From Viridibacillus arvi (GTDB lineage: Bacteria; Bacillota; Bacilli; Bacillales_A; Planococcaceae): a DNA stretch of 54,256 nt. The position numbers were made by a program, and so were the translations under genes. Under the pieces are notes generated by a model that was not told the origin of the DNA, did no database searches, and worked only from the letters and a program-made list of their open reading frames with translations. The DNA is taken from assembly GCF_001274945.1 (NCBI RefSeq), contig NZ_LILB01000007.1, forward strand, positions 1-54,256, in the 5' to 3' direction. Shown piece by piece: positions 1-10,344 of the stretch; the stretch's first letter is position 1; each line of letters begins with the position of its first letter.

Positions 1-103
1 TTTTGATCCACCAACAGAGTTGATGTTCAAAACTATTTATTGATTAACGTCTTGCATGTTCAGTTTTCAAGGTTCATTATGTTTGCCACTTCATTAGCGA
101 CAT
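1..103 (-). other. 5' leader of an rRNA operon, mature 16S lies outside window
   Basis: Downstream of the P2 promoter the minus strand carries the conserved Bacillales rRNA leader motif ACCTTGAAAACTGAACA (about 59-76). It normally lies just before 16S rRNA and takes part in antitermination and processing. The 16S gene itself is not reached. An rRNA operon directly after lysS matches the B. subtilis arrangement. Confidence 0.7.
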
Positions 104-108
104 TTAAC

Positions 109-137
109 ATTATATCATAATAACATTTCGTTGTCAA
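109..137 (-). promoter_or_regulatory. rRNA operon promoter P2 (sigma A)
   Basis: On the minus strand a perfect -35 TTGACA (132-137), a 17-bp spacer and a perfect -10 TATAAT (109-114). An AT-rich UP-like block lies upstream. Transcription should start near 102 and run into the rRNA leader. Confidence 0.85.
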
Positions 138-267
138 CAACTTTTTTAAGTTATTTTCAAATCGTTGTTTCGAAATTGTTATCGTCGCTTGTTTGTCAGC
201 AACTTTTATATCTTATCAAATCAACCACTCAGTGTCAATAACTTTTTTAAGTTATTTTCAAATCGTT
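133..267. repeat. 34-bp direct repeat carrying the -35 and UP-like region of P1 and P2
   Basis: Copies at 133-166 and 234-267 differ at one base. Each covers the -35 element and the A/T tract upstream of it, so the two rRNA promoters look like a duplication of one promoter unit. Confidence 0.85.
210..238 (-). promoter_or_regulatory. rRNA operon promoter P1 (sigma A)
   Basis: On the minus strand -35 TTGACA (233-238), a 17-bp spacer and -10 TAAGAT (210-215). It sits 101 bp upstream of P2 and shares with it the same upstream AT-rich block. Tandem P1/P2 promoters are usual for Bacillus rRNA operons. Confidence 0.7.
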
Positions 268-312
268 TTGTTAGCTAAATTAGCAACTCAATTAATATAT
301 CACTATATTAAT

Positions 313-456
313 TCTAACGCAACCCCTTTTTTTAAAAAAGTTAAATCTTATTTATTAGTTAGCGATAGATGCTTACAAAAATAGCTTATCTTCTATTGTA
401 ATGAACTTCTTAGTAATTTTCAAACAATAAGCTAAACACTCTAATAGAACGTAAAT
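313..456. other. AT-rich spacer with no recognisable gene
   Basis: Between the rRNA promoter region and the lysS terminator. Only A/T-rich sequence with short ORFs lacking ribosome binding sites is seen. Confidence 0.5.
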
Positions 457-488
457 AAAAAAGACTCTAGTATTAACTAGAGTCTTTT
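457..488 (-). terminator. Terminator of lysS
   Basis: A perfect 13-bp stem (arms 459-471 and 476-488, TAAT loop) followed on the minus strand by TTTTTTATTT, 20 bp after the lysS stop. Confidence 0.9.
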
Positions 489-508
489 CTATAAGAAAAC
501 CTTAGTAT

Positions 509-2005
<1,497 letters not shown>

Positions 2006-2042
2006 TCATTTTTTGTTCCGCTATGCAGTCCATAATGTACTT

Positions 2043-2071
2043 ATTGTACACAATTTTGCTTGACGATTCAC
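2043..2071 (-). promoter_or_regulatory. Possible lysS promoter
   Basis: On the minus strand -10 TACAAT (2043-2048) with a weak -35 GTGAAT (2066-2071), 17-bp spacer. It lies between the upstream terminator and lysS, where a promoter is needed. The -35 is poor. Confidence 0.35.
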
Positions 2072-2121
2072 GTCTTTATCATCATTTACTAGTAAATACT
2101 TCATAATCCATTAGCTCCTAA

Positions 2122-2152
2122 AGAAAAAAGCCGTCACTTTAAAGGCGACGAC
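2122..2152 (-). terminator. Terminator of the folate operon after yazB
   Basis: An 8-bp stem with two G-U pairs (2130-2137 with 2145-2152) followed on the minus strand by TTTTTTCTTT. The stretch 2153-2278 before it shows nothing recognisable. Confidence 0.7.
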
Positions 2153-2278
2153 TCGGAGTTTTATTAAATAATATGGATAGCTTTTTCTTACTTCTCGTTC
2201 TTCAAATTCTGCCACTAAGGTATTGAGCAATGTTCTTAATTCGTACGCCGTCTCTGTTGGTTAATGACATTAGCGCTG

Positions 2279-2518
2279 TCATACTTTGTTTCCACCTTGT
2301 ATAGTTGAAGGCTTTTCTCCACCTTTTAATTCGTCCATATTTATATCAAGTGCTGTCGCTATGATTTGTAACTGTTCTTCTGTTGGCAAACGGTCCCCAC
2401 GTTCAATTTTACCTAAAATAGAAGTAGACATACCAACTTTTTTCGCAAATTCGACCTGCTGAATTCTTTTTAGTTTTCGAAATGCACGAATTCTTCTACC
2501 CCAGCGATCGTTTTCCAT
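2279..2518 (-). CDS. yazB: Small XRE-family helix-turn-helix protein YazB
   Basis: A 79-residue protein that is almost entirely one Cro/C1-type helix-turn-helix domain (about 8-65; core QVEFAKKVGMSTSILGKIER). It should bind DNA; its targets are not known. It is the last gene of the folate operon, as in B. subtilis. The start overlaps the end of folK by 49 bp in another frame, so translation is probably coupled. The C-terminal tail after residue 65 is short and charged. Confidence 0.85.
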   Translation of the reverse strand: MENDRWGRRIRAFRKLKRIQQVEFAKKVGMSTSILGKIERGDRLPTEEQLQIIATALDINMDELKGGEKPSTIQGGNKV

Positions 2519-2991
2519 TGTCGTACGCCTTCTTTCCCAACACTAGATAGCATCGATTGCAACGCTTCGTTTGTTTTAGGATAAATGAGATCTGGAGCGA
2601 TTTCCAATAATGGTACAAGAACAAAAGCACGTTCATGCATTCTAGGATGCGGAACAATTAATGTCTCTGTTTCAATATTGTCGTGATTATAAAGCAAAAT
2701 GTCAAGGTCTATCGTTCTTGGACCCCAACGAATTACGCGAACACGCTTTAACTCGTTCTCAATCGCTTGGCACAATTCAAGTGTTTTTTCCGGATTCAAC
2801 GAAGTGCGAATTTGCACAACTATATTAAGGAATGCATCCTGGTCTGTAAAGCCGACAGGATCAGTCTCATATACAGAAGACACAGCAACAACTTCCACTT
2901 CTAGATGCTCAGTTAGTAACTTGACTGCATGTTGCAAAGTCTGCAACCGCTCTCCTACATTTGAGCCTAGAGAAATAAAGGCTTCGTTCAT
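2470..2991 (-). CDS. folK: 6-hydroxymethyl-7,8-dihydropterin pyrophosphokinase
   Basis: Transfers pyrophosphate from ATP to 6-hydroxymethyl-dihydropterin, the step before dihydropteroate synthase in folate synthesis. The 173-aa length is normal. Seen are the N-terminal ISLGSNVGER, the family signature RWGPRTIDLDILLY with the metal-binding Asp pair, and PHPRMHERAFVLVPL. The ATG start overlaps the folB stop by 4 bp, showing tight operon packing. The 3' end overlaps yazB. Confidence 0.96.
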   Translation of the reverse strand: MNEAFISLGSNVGERLQTLQHAVKLLTEHLEVEVVAVSSVYETDPVGFTDQDAFLNIVVQIRTSLNPEKTLELCQAIENELKRVRVIRWGPRTIDLDILLYNHDNIETETLIVPHPRMHERAFVLVPLLEIAPDLIYPKTNEALQSMLSSVGKEGVRQWKTIAGVEEFVHFEN

Positions 2992-3356
2992 TGAAACTCA
3001 CCTCTTGTCAACTCAACAGATACTTCCCGGTAATGACCTGGAATCGGCGGGTCAGGTTTAATCATTTCTACACGCAACCCTTTTACTCGTCCCTCATATG
3101 TAGCCAGAATGCGTGTCGCAATTTGCTCTGCAACAGCTTCGATTAATTTATATGGTTCGCCTTCAACTATTTCTTTGCAAATCATATAAACTTCCGCGTA
3201 GTTCACTGTATATTCAAGCTCGTCCGTCTCACCAGCTTGATGTAAATCTACCGCTAGTGTTATCGATACCCTAAAACGCTGACCAATGGCGGTTTCGGCA
3301 GCTAATACACCATGATAGCCATAAAACTCCATATCTTTTACATGGATATAATCCAT
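2988..3356 (-). CDS. folB: Dihydroneopterin aldolase
   Basis: Cleaves 7,8-dihydroneopterin to 6-hydroxymethyl-dihydropterin and glycolaldehyde. The sequence shows FYGYHGVLAAE near the N-terminus with the conserved Glu, and MIKPDPPIPG near the C-terminus with the catalytic Lys. I chose ATG 3356 (122 aa, starting MDYIHV), which has GGAG 8 bases upstream; an in-frame GTG at 3365 overlaps the ribosome binding site. It lies 50 bp after folP and overlaps folK. Confidence 0.96.
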   Translation of the reverse strand: MDYIHVKDMEFYGYHGVLAAETAIGQRFRVSITLAVDLHQAGETDELEYTVNYAEVYMICKEIVEGEPYKLIEAVAEQIATRILATYEGRVKGLRVEMIKPDPPIPGHYREVSVELTRGEFQ

Positions 3357-3406
3357 AGTTAACACTCCACTTCATCATTAGAAATATTATTTTAAACTAA
3401 ACCTTA

Positions 3407-4258
3407 TCATTCTACATTTGGTTGTTTATCTAACAAGACATCCATCATTTTTGTCATACGGGTGATTTCCTTAACATCATGTACACGTACCATATGGCAA
3501 CCTTTATCAATTCCAAAGCAGACTGTAGCACCCGTACCTTCCACCCGTTCTGTAACAGGGAGGTCTAAGACGTTACCAATCATTCTTTTGCGAGAAGTCG
3601 CAAGTAATACAGGATAACCCATTTCTACTAATTGCGGTAAAGATTGCATCATCAATATATTTTCATGGTGCGATTTCGCAAATCCAATCCCTGGATCTAG
3701 CCAAATATGTGCATCAGGTACCCCAGCAACTTTGGCGATTTGCAAACTCTTTTCCAGATCGGCTTTGGCTACCTCCCAAAAGTTTGCCCCGTATTCTTCA
3801 TTTTCGCGGTTGTGCATTAAAATAATTGGTACATTTAACTCTGCAGCCACACTAGCAATTTCAGGATCGTACTTAGCTCCCCAAATATCATTAATTATAT
3901 GTGCTCCAGCTAAAACAGCTTGTCTTGCTACTTCTGCTTTATATGTATCAATTGAGATCAATACATGCACCTCTTTACGAAGCTCTTTAATAATAGGTAT
4001 AACACGAGATAATTCTTCTTCGACTGAGATTTGAGTATGTCCAGGACGGGTTGATTCACCGCCGATGTCAATAATTTTGGCACCATCCGCGACCATTTGC
4101 TTTGCTTGAGCTACCGCTGCTTCTAAATCATTATATTTTCCGCCATCTGAAAAGGAATCTGGCGTTACATTTAATATACCCATCACAAACGTCTCTTTAT
4201 GGAAATCGAGTATATGCCCATCGATAGTTAATGGTGTTGTGTAATTGTCTAGGTTCAT
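3407..4258 (-). CDS. folP: Dihydropteroate synthase (sulfonamide target)
   Basis: Joins dihydropterin pyrophosphate with p-aminobenzoate to give dihydropteroate; known as sul in B. subtilis. The TIM-barrel motifs appear in order: GILNVTPDSFSDGG, DIGGESTRPG, SIDTYKAEVA, NDIWG, DPGIGFAK, ATSRKRMIG and RVHDVKE. The ATG at 4258 (283 aa) overlaps the pabC stop by one base, and GGGGAG sits 6 bases upstream. An in-frame TTG one codon earlier is less well spaced. No change typical of sulfonamide resistance can be judged by eye. Confidence 0.97.
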   Translation of the reverse strand: MNLDNYTTPLTIDGHILDFHKETFVMGILNVTPDSFSDGGKYNDLEAAVAQAKQMVADGAKIIDIGGESTRPGHTQISVEEELSRVIPIIKELRKEVHVLISIDTYKAEVARQAVLAGAHIINDIWGAKYDPEIASVAAELNVPIILMHNRENEEYGANFWEVAKADLEKSLQIAKVAGVPDAHIWLDPGIGFAKSHHENILMMQSLPQLVEMGYPVLLATSRKRMIGNVLDLPVTERVEGTGATVCFGIDKGCHMVRVHDVKEITRMTKMMDVLLDKQPNVE

Positions 4259-5094
4259 CAAGATCTCCCCTTCGCATCATTTATCCTTTTAACATACTGC
4301 TCATGAAGAGCTTTGTAAACCGGCCCGTTATTCCCCAGGAAATTTTTCCCTTGCAAAGAACGGATCGGGATAAGCTCTTGAATAGAAGTTGTTATAAAGC
4401 ATTCATCCGCTTGTTCTAACTGCTCCCGAGTATAGAATCCTTCTATAACAGTAATTTGCTGCATCACTTGCCCACGCGTAATGCCTGGTAAAATACCTGT
4501 TTCAATAGAAGGTGTGTATACTTTACCATCCGTCACCCAAAAAATATTTGAAGTAATACCTTCTGCTACAAAGCCATCTCCATTCACGAAAAAACCTTCC
4601 AACTCTGCTAAAGATGGTACTTCAAATCGAGCTATTACATTATTCGCGTAATGATGAGATTTATGGCGGATTGATTGCTCCGGTGAATTACGTTCTGTAT
4701 TCAACCATACCGCTGATTTCTCTTCCCCTCTCACCATTGTAGGTAACGGCTTACGGAATACAATAACAGTCGGTTCAGTATAACTTGTTGGTTTTAATCC
4801 AATATCATGCACCCCCGCCGATACATTCAAACGAAAATAACCATCTTCTCCATTACAACGATTATCCAACTCACGAATAACTGCTAACAATTCATCAAAG
4901 CTATAAGGTAAAACGATATGGTAATCATCTAATGCTCGTTGCAGCCTTTTACAATGATCTTCCCATAGAAATACATACCCGTCATACGTACGAAATGTTT
5001 CAAAGAATCCTAATCCATACAAAAAGCCGTGATCAAATGGCGAAATCCTTAAATCCTCACTGTGCACATACTCCCCGTTCATCCAACACCACAT
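4258..5094 (-). CDS. pabC: Aminodeoxychorismate lyase (PLP-dependent)
   Basis: Releases pyruvate from 4-amino-4-deoxychorismate to form p-aminobenzoate. It belongs to the fold-type IV aminotransferase family: ISPFDHGFLYGLGFFETFR at the N-terminus, the likely PLP lysine in IRHKSHHYANNVIA, and the phosphate-binding AEGITSNIFWV. The length is 278 aa. The start overlaps the pabA stop by one base. Branched-chain or D-amino acid aminotransferases share the fold, but position between pabA and folP makes the lyase role nearly certain. Confidence 0.93.
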   Translation of the reverse strand: MWCWMNGEYVHSEDLRISPFDHGFLYGLGFFETFRTYDGYVFLWEDHCKRLQRALDDYHIVLPYSFDELLAVIRELDNRCNGEDGYFRLNVSAGVHDIGLKPTSYTEPTVIVFRKPLPTMVRGEEKSAVWLNTERNSPEQSIRHKSHHYANNVIARFEVPSLAELEGFFVNGDGFVAEGITSNIFWVTDGKVYTPSIETGILPGITRGQVMQQITVIEGFYTREQLEQADECFITTSIQELIPIRSLQGKNFLGNNGPVYKALHEQYVKRINDAKGRS

Positions 5095-5687
5095 TAGTTA
5101 CCACTTCCTTCAGTAACCTCGCAATAGCACTCAATAAAGTTCTTTAATATCTTCTTACCATCCTCTGTCATAATCGATTCCGGATGGTACTGAACACCTT
5201 CAATCGGATAATCCTTATGACGAATCCCCATAATCTCACCTTCTGCTGTCGACGAAGTAATTTCTAGGCAATCAGGTAAAGTTTCACGTTCAACAATTAA
5301 TGAATGATAACGCGTTGCTTGGAACGAATTTGGTAACCCTCTATTTACACCTTTATTATCATGCTGTACAGGTGACGTTTTACCATGCATTAATCGTTCT
5401 GCACGAATAACCTTCCCACCAAACACTTGCGCAATCGATTGATGCCCTAAACAGACACCAAAAATCGGAATGCTCCCCGCAAAATGAGCAATGATTTCCA
5501 AACTCCTACCCGCTTCATTTGGACTACAAGGTCCTGGAGAGATAACAATCATAGCAGGCGAAAGCTTTTCAATCTCCTGCACTGTTAACTCATCATTTCT
5601 TTTCACAATAAGTTCTTGTCCAAATTCACCAAAATATTGCACGAGATTATAGGTAAATGAATCGTAGTTATCAATCATTAAAATCAT
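5094..5687 (-). CDS. pabA: Glutamine amidotransferase subunit of aminodeoxychorismate synthase
   Basis: Hydrolyses glutamine and passes ammonia to PabB. The class I amidotransferase triad is visible: nucleophile Cys79 in [12 protein letters not shown], and His168 and Glu170 in QYHPES. In B. subtilis this subunit also serves anthranilate synthase; no trpG is present in this window, so a double role is possible. The start overlaps the pabB stop by 4 bp (197 aa). Confidence 0.96.
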   Translation of the reverse strand: MILMIDNYDSFTYNLVQYFGEFGQELIVKRNDELTVQEIEKLSPAMIVISPGPCSPNEAGRSLEIIAHFAGSIPIFGVCLGHQSIAQVFGGKVIRAERLMHGKTSPVQHDNKGVNRGLPNSFQATRYHSLIVERETLPDCLEITSSTAEGEIMGIRHKDYPIEGVQYHPESIMTEDGKKILKNFIECYCEVTEGSGN

Positions 5688-7099
5688 ACGTTACACTCCT
5701 CTGCCATCGCCTTCGCTTGCCATAAAGCTTTTGCCTTGTTTAGCGATTCAATATATTCATTTGCAGGAATAGAATCTATCACGATACCAGCACCCGCTTG
5801 TATATACGCCATCTCTTCTTTAATAAAAGCCGTACGGATGACGATATTAAGTTCTAAATCACCATTGTATCCTAACCAACCGATCGATCCTGTGTATAAT
5901 CCCCTACGAACCGTTTCCAGCTCCTCAATAATTTCCATCGTACGAATTTTAGGTGCACCTGTTATCGTGCCACCAGGGAATAGCGCTCTTACAACATCTG
6001 CATTCGAACAATTTTCATCTACAATGCCCCTTACATTTGAAACAATGTGCATAACATGCGAATATCTCTCAATCACCATAAACTCATTTACTTCAACTGT
6101 TCCATATTTTGAGACACGCCCTAAATCATTACGCTCTAGATCAACGAGCATAACATGTTCAGCGCGTTCCTTTTCATTATCAATTAATTCCTGTGCCAAT
6201 CGTTCATCTTCTACGACATCTTTCCCTCTCGGACGAGTTCCAGCTATTGGTCGAGTTGAAAGCTCTTGCCCTTTTTTCTTCACAAGTAATTCAGGAGAAC
6301 CTGAAACGACAGCAAATTCAGGGGAATGGATAAATGCCATATACGGAGAAGGATTAAACGAACGTAACGCCTCATACATTTGCATAGGTTCCGCACCAAG
6401 CTCTTTTGCCTGTCTAACGGAAAGATTCACTTGGAACACATCACCTTGCGCAATATAATTTTGCACTTTACGGACAGCCTCTTCAAAAACATCTGACGAT
6501 AGTGATACTTGTAGCTTTGTTACATCATGCACAACATCAGTAGCCGCTCCCGCCGCAAACATCTGCGATTTCAGACCACTTTCTACAGCATGTTGCCAAT
6601 CACGCGCACGTTGTTCAAGATCTACATTGCTAGATGAAAGCTTCATCAAATGCACTTGTTCCTCTACTACATCAAATACAGCCCATTCATCAAATAGATA
6701 AAAATATAAATCCGGTATTTGCAGATCATCCTCTGCTAGATTTGGTAGGTTCTCTATTTTTCGTGCATAATCATATGAGATAAATCCTGCTGCACCACCC
6801 TGGAAATCCGGAAAATCTGCATTAGCAGGCAATTTATATTCTGCTATTAAATCTTCCAACAAATGCAACGATTCACCTACCCGTTTTTCTTCTTGTCCAT
6901 CACGCCAAGAAATAAGTATGCCGTCATCTGTTGAACGTACTACAGCCATCGGGTTCCACCCTACTACTGACTGCTGTCCACCTCGGCCACTCTCTAATAA
7001 CAAATGATATTGTTCACTTTTTACAAGCTCCTTAAACGCATAAAAGAATGACTGCTTGTCCATCGAAAAAGATGGATGATTGATTAACGATAAACTCAA
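5684..7099 (-). CDS. pabB: Aminodeoxychorismate synthase component I
   Basis: Converts chorismate plus ammonia to 4-amino-4-deoxychorismate, starting p-aminobenzoate synthesis. It has an N-terminal anthranilate synthase-like domain and the C-terminal chorismate-binding domain with [19 protein letters not shown] and [13 protein letters not shown]. The site reads PIAGT rather than the PIKGT of E. coli PabB, so assignment as PabB and not TrpE relies on the folate operon. I chose TTG 7099 (471 aa), 8 bases after GGAGG; the TTG at 7114 would sit on top of that ribosome binding site. Confidence 0.93.
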   Translation of the reverse strand: MSLSLINHPSFSMDKQSFFYAFKELVKSEQYHLLLESGRGGQQSVVGWNPMAVVRSTDDGILISWRDGQEEKRVGESLHLLEDLIAEYKLPANADFPDFQGGAAGFISYDYARKIENLPNLAEDDLQIPDLYFYLFDEWAVFDVVEEQVHLMKLSSSNVDLEQRARDWQHAVESGLKSQMFAAGAATDVVHDVTKLQVSLSSDVFEEAVRKVQNYIAQGDVFQVNLSVRQAKELGAEPMQMYEALRSFNPSPYMAFIHSPEFAVVSGSPELLVKKKGQELSTRPIAGTRPRGKDVVEDERLAQELIDNEKERAEHVMLVDLERNDLGRVSKYGTVEVNEFMVIERYSHVMHIVSNVRGIVDENCSNADVVRALFPGGTITGAPKIRTMEIIEELETVRRGLYTGSIGWLGYNGDLELNIVIRTAFIKEEMAYIQAGAGIVIDSIPANEYIESLNKAKALWQAKAMAEECNV

Positions 7100-7225
7100 G
7101 AACTCTTCCTCCAATTAATTAAATTTATATTTTAATTTCACAAATTTTGTTTTAAAAATTGCACCAACATCTAACAGTATATGAAAATGAAAGTCAGAGA
7201 GCAAAGTTCTAGAGAAAATATAGAC

Positions 7226-7257
7226 AAAAATAAAAAACGGAGCACATAAATGCCCCG
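7226..7257 (-). terminator. Terminator of cysK
   Basis: A 7-bp stem (7238-7244 with 7251-7257) followed on the minus strand by TTTTTTATTTTT, just after the cysK stop. The AT-rich 7115-7225 must hold the pab operon promoter, but no convincing -35/-10 pair was found. Confidence 0.8.
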
Positions 7258-7279
7258 CTAAGAATTTAATGAAGTTGAA

Positions 7280-8209
7280 TTAGTCGTCAAAGTGGTAAAG
7301 AGGCGTACTTAAGTATCTTTCACCATTCGATGGAAGAATCGCTAAAACGTTTTTACCTTTACCAAGACGTTTTGCTGTTTCGATTGCTGCGAAAATAGCT
7401 GCTCCAGATGAAATACCACCTAATACGCCTTCTTCTTTAGCAATTTTACGCGCCGTATCAAATGCAGCGTCATTTTCTACAGGGAAGATCGAAGTATAGA
7501 TTTCTGTATTCAACACTTTGGGAACAAAACCTGCTCCGATCCCTTGAATTTTATGAGGTCCCGGTTGTGCCCCAGCCAAAACTTGAGAATCTTTTGGTTC
7601 TACTGCGATAATTTCAATTTCAGGATATTTTTCTTTTAATACTTCTCCTACACCTGTAATTGTACCACCAGTACCAACACCTGCAATAAATGCATTGAGA
7701 TTTAAGCCATCAAATGCTTCAACTATTTCTGGACCAGTTGTTAAACGGTGAACTTCAGCGTTTGAAGGATTTTCAAATTGCTGAGGAACAAACCAGCCAT
7801 TTTGTTCAGAAAGCTCATTCGCCTTTGCAATTGCACCTTTCATCCCTTCAGCGCCAGGTGTTAAAACAAGATCCGCTCCGTAAGCACGTAGTAAATTGCG
7901 ACGTTCCATACTCATTGTATCAGGCATTACTAACACCGCTTTATATCCTTTAGCAGCTGCTACCATTGCAAGACCAATACCAGTATTACCACTTGTCGGC
8001 TCAATTAATGTGCTTCCTTCTTTTAACTTACCCGCTTTTTCAGCAGCTTCAATCATCGCTAAAGCAATACGATCTTTAACACTACTGCCCGGGTTAAAGT
8101 ATTCTAGTTTTACGTAAACATTACCGTCATTTGGTCCTGTAACATTATTCAATTTCACGATTGGTGTTTTACCAATTAAATCTGTTACTGAATTAACTAA
8201 TCTACTCAT
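7280..8209 (-). CDS. cysK: Cysteine synthase A (O-acetylserine sulfhydrylase)
   Basis: Makes L-cysteine from O-acetylserine and sulfide using PLP. Length 309 aa is standard. Lys45 in [11 protein letters not shown] is the PLP lysine; [12 protein letters not shown] binds the substrate carboxylate, [12 protein letters not shown] binds the PLP phosphate, and GISSGAA follows. It has its own promoter with an overlapping palindrome (8241-8274) and its own terminator, so it is monocistronic. In B. subtilis CysK also works with the repressor CymR. The PrsA-like yacD gene found upstream in B. subtilis is missing. Confidence 0.96.
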   Translation of the reverse strand: MSRLVNSVTDLIGKTPIVKLNNVTGPNDGNVYVKLEYFNPGSSVKDRIALAMIEAAEKAGKLKEGSTLIEPTSGNTGIGLAMVAAAKGYKAVLVMPDTMSMERRNLLRAYGADLVLTPGAEGMKGAIAKANELSEQNGWFVPQQFENPSNAEVHRLTTGPEIVEAFDGLNLNAFIAGVGTGGTITGVGEVLKEKYPEIEIIAVEPKDSQVLAGAQPGPHKIQGIGAGFVPKVLNTEIYTSIFPVENDAAFDTARKIAKEEGVLGGISSGAAIFAAIETAKRLGKGKNVLAILPSNGERYLSTPLYHFDD

Positions 8210-8240
8210 CTTTTACTCACTCCTAATTCCTAGTAATTTT

Positions 8241-8290
8241 ATAGGTTTTAAATTATCTTAATTTTACAACCTATTGGTTATGTTTGTCAA
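8241..8290 (-). promoter_or_regulatory. cysK promoter with overlapping palindromic operator
   Basis: On the minus strand -35 TTGACA (8285-8290), 18-bp spacer, -10 TAAAAT (8261-8266). An imperfect inverted repeat (8241-8255 with 8259-8274) covers the -10 and the expected start site. This is where a repressor such as CymR could act, but the protein is inferred, not shown. Confidence 0.65.
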
Positions 8291-8402
8291 ACAAAAAACT
8301 ATTTACTCTACTAAAAATGTAAACTATTTTCCTGAGTGACATATTCTGCTCAATAAACCCAAAAGATTATTCCTTGTAGACGTTATATTCATTCCACTCG
8401 TG

Positions 8403-8445
8403 TAAAAAAAAGACTACTCCACACGCAGTAAATGTAGAGTAGTCT
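8403..8445 (-). terminator. Terminator of coaX-hslO
   Basis: A 9-bp stem (8411-8419 with 8437-8445) followed on the minus strand by eight T residues. The stretch 8446-8559 between it and hslO shows nothing else. Confidence 0.85.
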
Positions 8446-8559
8446 AGAAATCAGTATTTTTTTATCATGTATCAATATGTCTCCACAATATAAACATTGT
8501 AGGCAATTTAGATACAGACCAACTTAAATCACAGTTATCAGAATAGATTTACTAACTTT

Positions 8560-9441
8560 TTAAGAATTAATTTCTGTTATAAATCCTTCTAATTCTTCTT
8601 TTGAGTATTGGTACTTTTCTTGGCAGAAGTGACAATGCGCCTCTGCTTTTCCATCTTCTTCGATCATATCACGAATTTCTTTTTCGCCTAAACTAATAAT
8701 CGCCGCACCAAAACGCTCTTTTGAACAGTTACATTCAAATTTCACCGGTAATGTATCTAGCATTTGAACATTATCTTCACCTAACACGGCTTTTAAGATT
8801 TCTTCAGGAGTGAACCCTTTTTGAATCATTTTAGAAACCGGTTCGATTTTCGATAATTGATTTTCAATTTGCGTAATCGTTTCATCATCTACACCAGGTA
8901 ATAGTTGTATGATAAATCCACCAGCCGCCAGAATAGAATCATCTGTATTTACTAACACACCAAGACCTACTGATGAAGGTACCTGTTCAGATGTAGCAAA
9001 ATAATATGTGAAATCTTCTGCAATTTCCCCAGAAACGATCGGCACTTGTCCAGAGAAGAAATCACGTAAGCCTAAGTCTTTCACAACTGTTAATGCGCCC
9101 TCAGTACCCACAGCACGGCGAACATCCAGTTTTCCTTGTGGGTTCAAATCAAATTCTACATGAGGATTTGTAACATAACCACGAACTTCACCTTTTGCAT
9201 TCGCATCTACGATCATCGAACCAATTGGTCCATTACCTTCAACTTTAACAGTGATTTTATCTTCACCTTTTAACATAGCACCCATCATCACTGATGCAGT
9301 CATTGTACGACCAAGTGCCGCAGAAGTTGTTGGCCAAGTATCATGACGACGTTGCGCTTCCCCAACCGTTTCAGTTGTACTCACCGCAAATGCACGCACA
9401 CTATTATTAAATCCTAATGCTCTTACTAAATAATCTCCCAC
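8560..9441 (-). CDS. hslO: Redox-regulated chaperone Hsp33
   Basis: A holdase chaperone switched on by oxidation. The C-terminal zinc switch is complete: CNC and, 26 residues on, CHFC ([11 protein letters not shown] ... [10 protein letters not shown]). When oxidised these Cys release zinc and expose the client-binding surface. The 293-aa length fits the family. The GTG start at 9441 has AGAGG about 9 bases upstream. It lies 18 bp after coaX, so the two are co-transcribed, as in B. subtilis. Confidence 0.96.
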   Translation of the reverse strand: MGDYLVRALGFNNSVRAFAVSTTETVGEAQRRHDTWPTTSAALGRTMTASVMMGAMLKGEDKITVKVEGNGPIGSMIVDANAKGEVRGYVTNPHVEFDLNPQGKLDVRRAVGTEGALTVVKDLGLRDFFSGQVPIVSGEIAEDFTYYFATSEQVPSSVGLGVLVNTDDSILAAGGFIIQLLPGVDDETITQIENQLSKIEPVSKMIQKGFTPEEILKAVLGEDNVQMLDTLPVKFECNCSKERFGAAIISLGEKEIRDMIEEDGKAEAHCHFCQEKYQYSKEELEGFITEINS

Positions 9442-9459
9442 TCTAATATTCCTCTTTTC

Positions 9460-10224
9460 TTATTGATTTCTCTTATATATTATACGCAATCCCTTTAAAG
9501 TTAAAAACGGATCAACAATATCGATAATCGTGGATTCTTTCGCAATTAATGAAGCAAGTCCACCGGTTGCAATTACAAGCGGTTCCTTCTTACTCTGCAT
9601 CTTTATTCGACTAACGATGCCTTCGACTTGACCAACATAACCATAAACGATACCGGATTGCATAGCAGATACCGTATTCTTTCCAATAACATTGCCCGGT
9701 CGCATAATTTCAACACGCGGCAATTTAGAAGCACGTGCAAATAACGCTTCTGTAGAAATATTAATCCCTGGAGCAATCGCCCCACCCATATAGTCACCTT
9801 TATCATTCAAATAACAATAGGTTGTTGCCGTACCGAAATCTACAATAATCAGTGGCGATTCATACTCATGAAGTGCAGCTACAGCATTCACGATACGATC
9901 AGCACCAACTTCTCTAGGGTTTTCATATTTGATATTCAGACCAGTCTTCACACCCGGCCCAACAATCAAAGGCTCTAGCGAAAAATACTTACGACACATT
10001 GCCTCTAATGAAAACATTATCGGAGGCACTACTGAAGAAATAATAATACCATCTATATCAGTAAAAGATAAATCCACATGTGTGAACAATGATTTAACCT
10101 GCATTGCATATTCATCTTCTGTCTTATGCGGGTCTGTCTCCATACGCCAATGATGCATAAGTTTGTCATCATTAAATATACCAAGGGAAATATTCGTATT
10201 CCCTGTATCCATTACTAAAATCAT
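9460..10224 (-). CDS. coaX: Type III pantothenate kinase
   Basis: Phosphorylates pantothenate, the first step of coenzyme A synthesis. The acetate/sugar kinase fold motifs are clear: [13 protein letters not shown] for phosphate binding, [26 protein letters not shown] with the catalytic Asp region, and [12 protein letters not shown] chose ATG 10224 (254 aa, starting MILVMD) with GAGG 9 bases upstream; the GTG at 10239 overlaps that site. It is first in a two-gene unit with hslO. Confidence 0.95.
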   Translation of the reverse strand: MILVMDTGNTNISLGIFNDDKLMHHWRMETDPHKTEDEYAMQVKSLFTHVDLSFTDIDGIIISSVVPPIMFSLEAMCRKYFSLEPLIVGPGVKTGLNIKYENPREVGADRIVNAVAALHEYESPLIIVDFGTATTYCYLNDKGDYMGGAIAPGINISTEALFARASKLPRVEIMRPGNVIGKNTVSAMQSGIVYGYVGQVEGIVSRIKMQSKKEPLVIATGGLASLIAKESTIIDIVDPFLTLKGLRIIYKRNQ

Positions 10225-10261
10225 CGAACCTAGCCTCACTTACATACAGTTTTCTGAAAGA

Positions 10262-10270
10262 ATCATACCA
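10262..10270 (-). promoter_or_regulatory. Extended -10 promoter of coaX
   Basis: On the minus strand TGGTATGAT, an extended -10, lies between the ftsH terminator and coaX. No good -35 is seen 17 bp upstream. Confidence 0.45.
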
Positions 10271-10281
10271 TATATAGGACT

Positions 10282-10331
10282 AATAAAAGAAGCTGATTGC
10301 CTTATGCGAGAGCAAAGGTCAATCAGCTTCT
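10282..10331 (-). terminator. Terminator of ftsH
   Basis: A perfect 12-bp stem (10288-10299 with 10320-10331) with a 20-base loop, followed on the minus strand by TTTTATT, 13 bp after the ftsH stop. Confidence 0.85.
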
Positions 10332-10344
10332 AATTTAATAGCTA

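Noticed and set aside
133-267. Repeats near the left edge as a CRISPR array or mobile element
   Set aside because: Only two copies, and they coincide with the -35 regions of tandem rRNA promoters.
193-384. 63-codon plus-strand frame left of lysS
   Set aside because: It runs through the rRNA promoter repeats, has no ribosome binding site and its composition is that of the AT-rich spacer.
2699-3061. Long antisense frames inside folK, pabB, yabN, mfd and metG
   Set aside because: They are shadows of well-supported genes on the other strand and carry no family motifs.
7115-7225. Riboswitch or promoter for the folate operon
   Set aside because: The gap is AT-rich without a conserved fold or a convincing -35/-10 pair, so no feature is claimed.
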